DNA from: an uncultured Eubacteriales bacterium
Lineage (GTDB): Bacteria > Bacillota > Clostridia > Oscillospirales > Oscillospiraceae
Reading direction: 5' to 3'
NCBI GenBank assembly: GCA_900556535.1
Contig: USPI01000052.1
Coordinates: 1-8,549 of the forward strand
DNA length: 8,549 nt
Shown: in pieces, positions 5,510 through 8,549 of the stretch
How positions within the stretch are numbered: the stretch's first letter is position 1
Layout: each line of letters begins with the position of its first letter
Notes under the pieces: model-generated
The model's database searches: none
The model's input: the letters and a program-made list of their open reading frames with translations, nothing else
Told to the model about the DNA's origin: nothing
Position numbers and translations under genes: made by a program

Positions 5510-7186
5510 ATGGACAGAGATGCCGACCTGAGAATTGCACAAAGCTGCCGTATGAGCCCGATAGGGGAAATTGCGAAGAAGCTTGATATAGACGAAAAAT
5601 ATCTTGAGCACTATGGGCGCTTCAAGGCAAAGATAGACCTTGACTACCTGCGCGAGAGTGCGGGCGGGGAGGGGAAGCTCATTCTCGTCACCGCCATCAC
5701 ACCGACTCCCGCGGGCGAGGGCAAGACCACGACCGCGATAGGGCTTGCCGATGCGCTGCGGCATATCGGGAAAAGCTCCGCCGCGGCGCTGCGCGAGCCG
5801 TCGCTCGGTCCGGTGTTCGGCATAAAGGGCGGAGCCTGCGGAGGCGGCTATGCGCAGATAGTGCCGATGGAGGATATTAACCTGCATTTTACCGGCGATA
5901 TCCACGCGATAGGCGCCGCAAACAACCTGCTTGCCGCGATGGTAGATAACCATATTATGCAGGGCAACGAGCTTGGCATCGACACCGAGAGAATTACTTG
6001 GCGCCGCTGCGTTGATATGAACGACCGCCAGCTTCGCTGTATCCGCGACGGGCTCGGCGGCGAAAAGGACGGCGTCGCGCGCGACGACGGCTTTGATATC
6101 ACCGTTGCCAGCGAGGTCATGGCGATCCTCTGCCTTGCCGAGTCCGCCTCCGACCTCAAGGAGCGGCTTGCGCGGATAGTCGTCGGCTATGACCGCTCCG
6201 GACGCCCCGTGACCTGCCGCGAGCTCAAGGCGCACGGCGCTATGGCGGCGCTTTTAAAGGACGCGATCAAGCCAAACCTCGTGCAGACGCTTGAGGGCAC
6301 TCCGGCGTTTGTCCACGGCGGACCGTTTGCCAATATCGCGCACGGGTGCAGCTCCGTTCTGGCGACCCGCATGGCGCTGCGGGCTGCGGATTACGCCGTC
6401 ACCGAGGCGGGCTTCGGCGCAGATCTCGGCGCGGAAAAATTCCTCGATATCAAGTGCCGCGAGGCAGGGCTGAAGCCCTCCGCGGTGGTGGTCGTCGCAA
6501 CGATAAGAGCGCTGAAAATGCACGGCGGGCTGAGTAAGGGCGAGCTTGAGCACGAGGATCTTGCGGCGCTCAGGGCGGGAATGCCGAATCTGCTGCGCCA
6601 TGTTTCCAATATAAAAAACGTCTACCGTCTGCCCAGCGTCGTGGCACTCAACCGCTTCCCGACGGATACGGACGCCGAAATAGCCCTTGCGCGTGAAATG
6701 TGCTCGCAGCTCGGAGTTCAGGTCGTTCTGTCCGACGTGTGGGCGAAGGGCGGCGCGGGCGGAGCTCAGCTTGCAAACGCGGTGGTGAGCCTGTGCGAAG
6801 ATGATAACTCCGGCTTTTCCTACGCCTATGAGCTTGACCGCAGTATAGAGGACAAAATCGCAGATATAGTCAGGAAAATTTACGGAGGCAGCGCGGTGGA
6901 GTTTTCCGAGACTGCCCGCGAGCAGATACGCAGCCTCGACTCCTACGGTTTTAATAAGCTGCCCGTGTGCATAGCCAAAACGCAAAACAGCTTCTCCGAC
7001 GACCCGAAGCTCCTCGGTGCACCCACGGACTTCACCGTGACCGTCCGCAGCGTCAAGGTCAGCGCCGGAGCGGGCTTTATCGTGGCTCTGGCGGGAAATA
7101 TAATGACGATGCCCGGACTTCCCAAGCATCCGGCAGCCGAGGGCATCGACATAGACGATAACGGAAGGATAACGGGACTTTTCTGA
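5510..7186 (+). CDS. fhs: Formate--tetrahydrofolate ligase (formyl-THF synthetase)
   Basis: 558 aa, the usual family length. It catalyses formate + THF + ATP to 10-formyl-THF + ADP + Pi in the cytosol, feeding purine and one-carbon metabolism and, in acetogens, the methyl branch of the Wood-Ljungdahl pathway. The P-loop-like [10 protein letters not shown] is at residues 66-75. The signature [16 protein letters not shown], then [15 protein letters not shown], covers 104-133, and Arg95 of LREPSLGP is conserved. [19 protein letters not shown] is mid-protein, and the C-terminus has the usual [11 protein letters not shown]. The start at 5510 is chosen over the in-frame ATG at 5465 because AGGAGGG (5498-5504) lies just upstream and the extra 15 residues are not family-like. 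No folD or other acetogenesis gene is in view, so the lifestyle cannot be inferred. The stop overlaps the next start by one base. Confidence 0.98.
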   Translation: MDRDADLRIAQSCRMSPIGEIAKKLDIDEKYLEHYGRFKAKIDLDYLRESAGGEGKLILVTAITPTPAGEGKTTTAIGLADALRHIGKSSAAALREPSLGPVFGIKGGACGGGYAQIVPMEDINLHFTGDIHAIGAANNLLAAMVDNHIMQGNELGIDTERITWRRCVDMNDRQLRCIRDGLGGEKDGVARDDGFDITVASEVMAILCLAESASDLKERLARIVVGYDRSGRPVTCRELKAHGAMAALLKDAIKPNLVQTLEGTPAFVHGGPFANIAHGCSSVLATRMALRAADYAVTEAGFGADLGAEKFLDIKCREAGLKPSAVVVVATIRALKMHGGLSKGELEHEDLAALRAGMPNLLRHVSNIKNVYRLPSVVALNRFPTDTDAEIALAREMCSQLGVQVVLSDVWAKGGAGGAQLANAVVSLCEDDNSGFSYAYELDRSIEDKIADIVRKIYGGSAVEFSETAREQIRSLDSYGFNKLPVCIAKTQNSFSDDPKLLGAPTDFTVTVRSVKVSAGAGFIVALAGNIMTMPGLPKHPAAEGIDIDDNGRITGLF

Positions 7187-7869
7187 TGGATTTTAGCAGA
7201 ATGCTCGGCTATACCGAGGCGCTGAACAAAAATAACGAGCGCACGTGGTTTCACGATAACCACAGGGAATATGAGCTGGCACAGGAGGATTTTCTCATGG
7301 TGCTTGACGTGATGAAGTTTGTCTTGGCAAAGGACGCGCCGCAGATAGGGGACGCGCTGCTGTTTGAAAACCCCAAGAACTTCATGTACCGAATTCCGCG
7401 CGATATGCGTTACAGTAAGAACAAAACGCCCTATAACCCCGCGTTCAGGGCGTACCTGTCGCCGCATAAAAAGGATTTTCTTCCGCTTTCGTACTATCTG
7501 CATCTTAGCCATGAGCGCTGCATTATCGAAACGGGCGCGTGGCCGTGGGAGGCAAAGCAGCTCCTCCGCCTGCGCGAGTATATAGCCTATAACTTCGAGG
7601 AGCTTGAGGCGATAGCTTCGGAAAACGGGCTTACGATCTTCGGCGAGCAGCTCAAGCGCACCCCACGCGGCTTTGATGCGGAGCACCCCGCCGCCGAGTG
7701 GCTCAAATATAAATTCTGGCTCACCGAATATTCGTTCACGCCCGACGACCTGCGCGATCTCGACACCTTTGCCGAGGCGGCGGGGCGGGCAGTGCAAAGA
7801 TTTGAGCCGTTCAGACAGTTTCTCATGGGCGCCTTTGACGACAGAGTCTGTGCCGACGAAATAGAATAA
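7186..7869 (+). CDS. DUF2461 domain protein
   Basis: 227 aa, about the full length of the DUF2461 (TIGR02453) family, whose biochemical function is unknown. Family features seen are the N-terminal LNKNNERTWFHDNHREY (13-29), the central FMYRIPRDMRYSKNKTPYNP (66-85), which is the most conserved block, the YYLHLSHE strand, the Leu-Lys-Arg plus PRGFDAEHP segment, and the C-terminal RFEPFRQFLMG. No signal peptide or membrane segment is visible, so it is probably cytosolic. Its ATG shares the A of the fhs TGA (TGATG at 7184-7188) and no good ribosome binding site sits nearby. Translation therefore probably depends on termination of fhs. A terminator follows 12 nt after the stop. Whether the pairing with fhs is functional or only positional is unknown. 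Confidence 0.93.
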   Translation: MDFSRMLGYTEALNKNNERTWFHDNHREYELAQEDFLMVLDVMKFVLAKDAPQIGDALLFENPKNFMYRIPRDMRYSKNKTPYNPAFRAYLSPHKKDFLPLSYYLHLSHERCIIETGAWPWEAKQLLRLREYIAYNFEELEAIASENGLTIFGEQLKRTPRGFDAEHPAAEWLKYKFWLTEYSFTPDDLRDLDTFAEAAGRAVQRFEPFRQFLMGAFDDRVCADEIE

Positions 7870-7881
7870 ACCGTGCCGATA

Positions 7882-7916
7882 AAAAACCGACCGATGCTTG
7901 TCATCGGTCGGTTTTT
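7882..7916. terminator. Bidirectional intrinsic terminator between convergent genes
   Basis: Perfect stem CCGACCGATG (7887-7896) and CATCGGTCGG (7902-7911) with a 5-nt loop, flanked by A6 on the left and T5 on the right. It can end the fhs-DUF2461 transcript rightward and the DUF364 transcript leftward. Confidence 0.93.
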
Positions 7917-7928
7917 ATGTAAACCATA

Positions 7929-8450
7929 TTATATCATGAACACATCGCCGTAGGGGTAGGGGCTGCCGTGGTTTTCAACGGCCCAGCGCTCAAATGTCTC
8001 TTTGTCGCGGATGATAAGACCCGAAATGCGGTCGATGCCGAGCGTCTTTAATTCGGGGCAAAGCGGGGCGGTTGGTCCGATTATCACCGTTTTTGCGCAC
8101 TTTGAAAGCTCGATAAGACGCGGCATGGTTTTGTTGACTGCGGCGCTCGCGGTCATGACGACAATGTCGCACTGCGGCAGAATATACTCGCACGCGGAGT
8201 CGGGGTAATCGCCGGGCTTGGGCTCGCGCTCGATTATGTAAACCTCACTTGCGCCCTTCAGAGCGTCCGGCTGAAGGCTCAGATGCCCGATGAGCGCGAT
8301 CTTTTTGCCCTCGGTCACCATGCCCTGAGTGCAGCTTTTGTTGTAGCTGCAATGCGCATTTAGCTCGTCCATATGCTCGGGCGTATTATAAAAGGCATTT
8401 ATGACCGCCATGCCCTCGGTGGCCTCCTGAAAATTCCACGAGAGCACCAC
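7929..8450 (-). CDS. DUF364 (putative heavy-metal chelation) domain protein, N-terminus disrupted or incomplete
   Basis: 173 codons from the GTG at 8450, stop TAA at 7931-7929. The C-terminal DUF364 Rossmann-like domain is clear: KIALIGHLSLQPDAL, EREPKPGDYPDSACEYILPQCD, VVMTASAAVNKTMPRLIELS, VIIGPTAPLCP. The start of the visible part, VLSWNFQEATEGMAVINAFYNTP, matches the end of the DUF4213 domain that normally precedes DUF364. Family members are about 230-270 aa, so 60-90 residues are missing. The same frame stays open to the window edge, but upstream of about 8460 it reads as Arg/Gly-rich nonsense, while another frame reads like protein. GTG is therefore only the first usable start, not a convincing one, and it has no good ribosome binding site. 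Several cysteines (34 and 40, among others) could bind metal. The family's role is not established; metal handling is a name-level prediction. Confidence 0.8.
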   Translation of the reverse strand: MVLSWNFQEATEGMAVINAFYNTPEHMDELNAHCSYNKSCTQGMVTEGKKIALIGHLSLQPDALKGASEVYIIEREPKPGDYPDSACEYILPQCDIVVMTASAAVNKTMPRLIELSKCAKTVIIGPTAPLCPELKTLGIDRISGLIIRDKETFERWAVENHGSPYPYGDVFMI

Positions 8451-8549
8451 GCTTGCCGCCGTGCGCGCGTCCCCGCGTCCGTCTCCTCCTGCACGCCGGC
8501 TTTTTCGGCAAAGCGCGCGAGCAGGTCGGCCTTGGTGAGGCGCGTTTTT

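Noticed and set aside
5390..7797. Long minus-strand frames opposite fhs and DUF2461 (5390-6235, 6254-7129, 6943-7797)
   Set aside because: They are shadows of two securely identified plus-strand genes and have no recognisable domains.
1..8549. CRISPR array, transposase, integrase, tRNA or rRNA genes
   Set aside because: No regularly spaced repeats, mobile-element proteins or RNA-gene signatures were found on either strand.

Overview
The window looks like chromosomal DNA from a gut-type anaerobic Firmicute (class Clostridia). The basis is strong AGGAGG-type ribosome binding sites, classical intrinsic terminators, TGn-extended -10 promoters, a formate--tetrahydrofolate ligase, a MepA/NorM-like MATE pump, CsoR-family regulators, and a secreted subtilase fused to BspA-like leucine-rich repeats. 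Genes are GC-rich, while the intergenic region 3650-4007 is AT-rich with G/C-tract islands. The taxonomic placement is an inference from gene content.

Left arm, minus strand (1-3649), in order of transcription: two CsoR-family genes nearly head to tail (3649-3335 and 3330-3025), then a large exported S8 peptidase gene that starts at 2956 and runs off the left edge. CsoR copy 1 keeps the Cys-His-Cys copper-type ligand set and has a His-rich N-terminal tail. Copy 2 has lost all three ligands. The peptidase frame is open for 985 codons except for one in-frame TAG at codon 136, exactly where subtilases usually carry a conserved Trp. The catalytic Asp, His, Asn and Ser all lie downstream of that codon and are intact.

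Intergenic 3650-4007: two near-identical CsoR-type GC-tract operators lie in inverted orientation (3721-3740 and 3773-3792). Each overlaps the -35 region of a promoter pointing outward. The leftward promoter serves the csoR pair. The rightward one would make a roughly 160-nt RNA with a strong stem-loop (3857-3890) that ends at an intrinsic terminator (3960-3988) directly before the ribosome binding site of the MATE gene. A second, TGn-extended promoter lies just upstream of that terminator.

Right arm, plus strand (4008-7869): a MATE efflux gene with a TTG start and its own terminator, then a two-gene unit of fhs (558 aa, start at 5510) and a DUF2461 gene overlapping it by one base. A bidirectional terminator at 7882-7916 separates this unit from a convergent minus-strand DUF364 gene (7929-8450), whose N-terminal part is either disrupted by a frame change or lost at the window edge.

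The most unusual parts are the mirror-image CsoR operator module with its ligand-less CsoR partner and unexplained rightward leader RNA, and the single amber codon at a conserved Trp in an otherwise intact protease.
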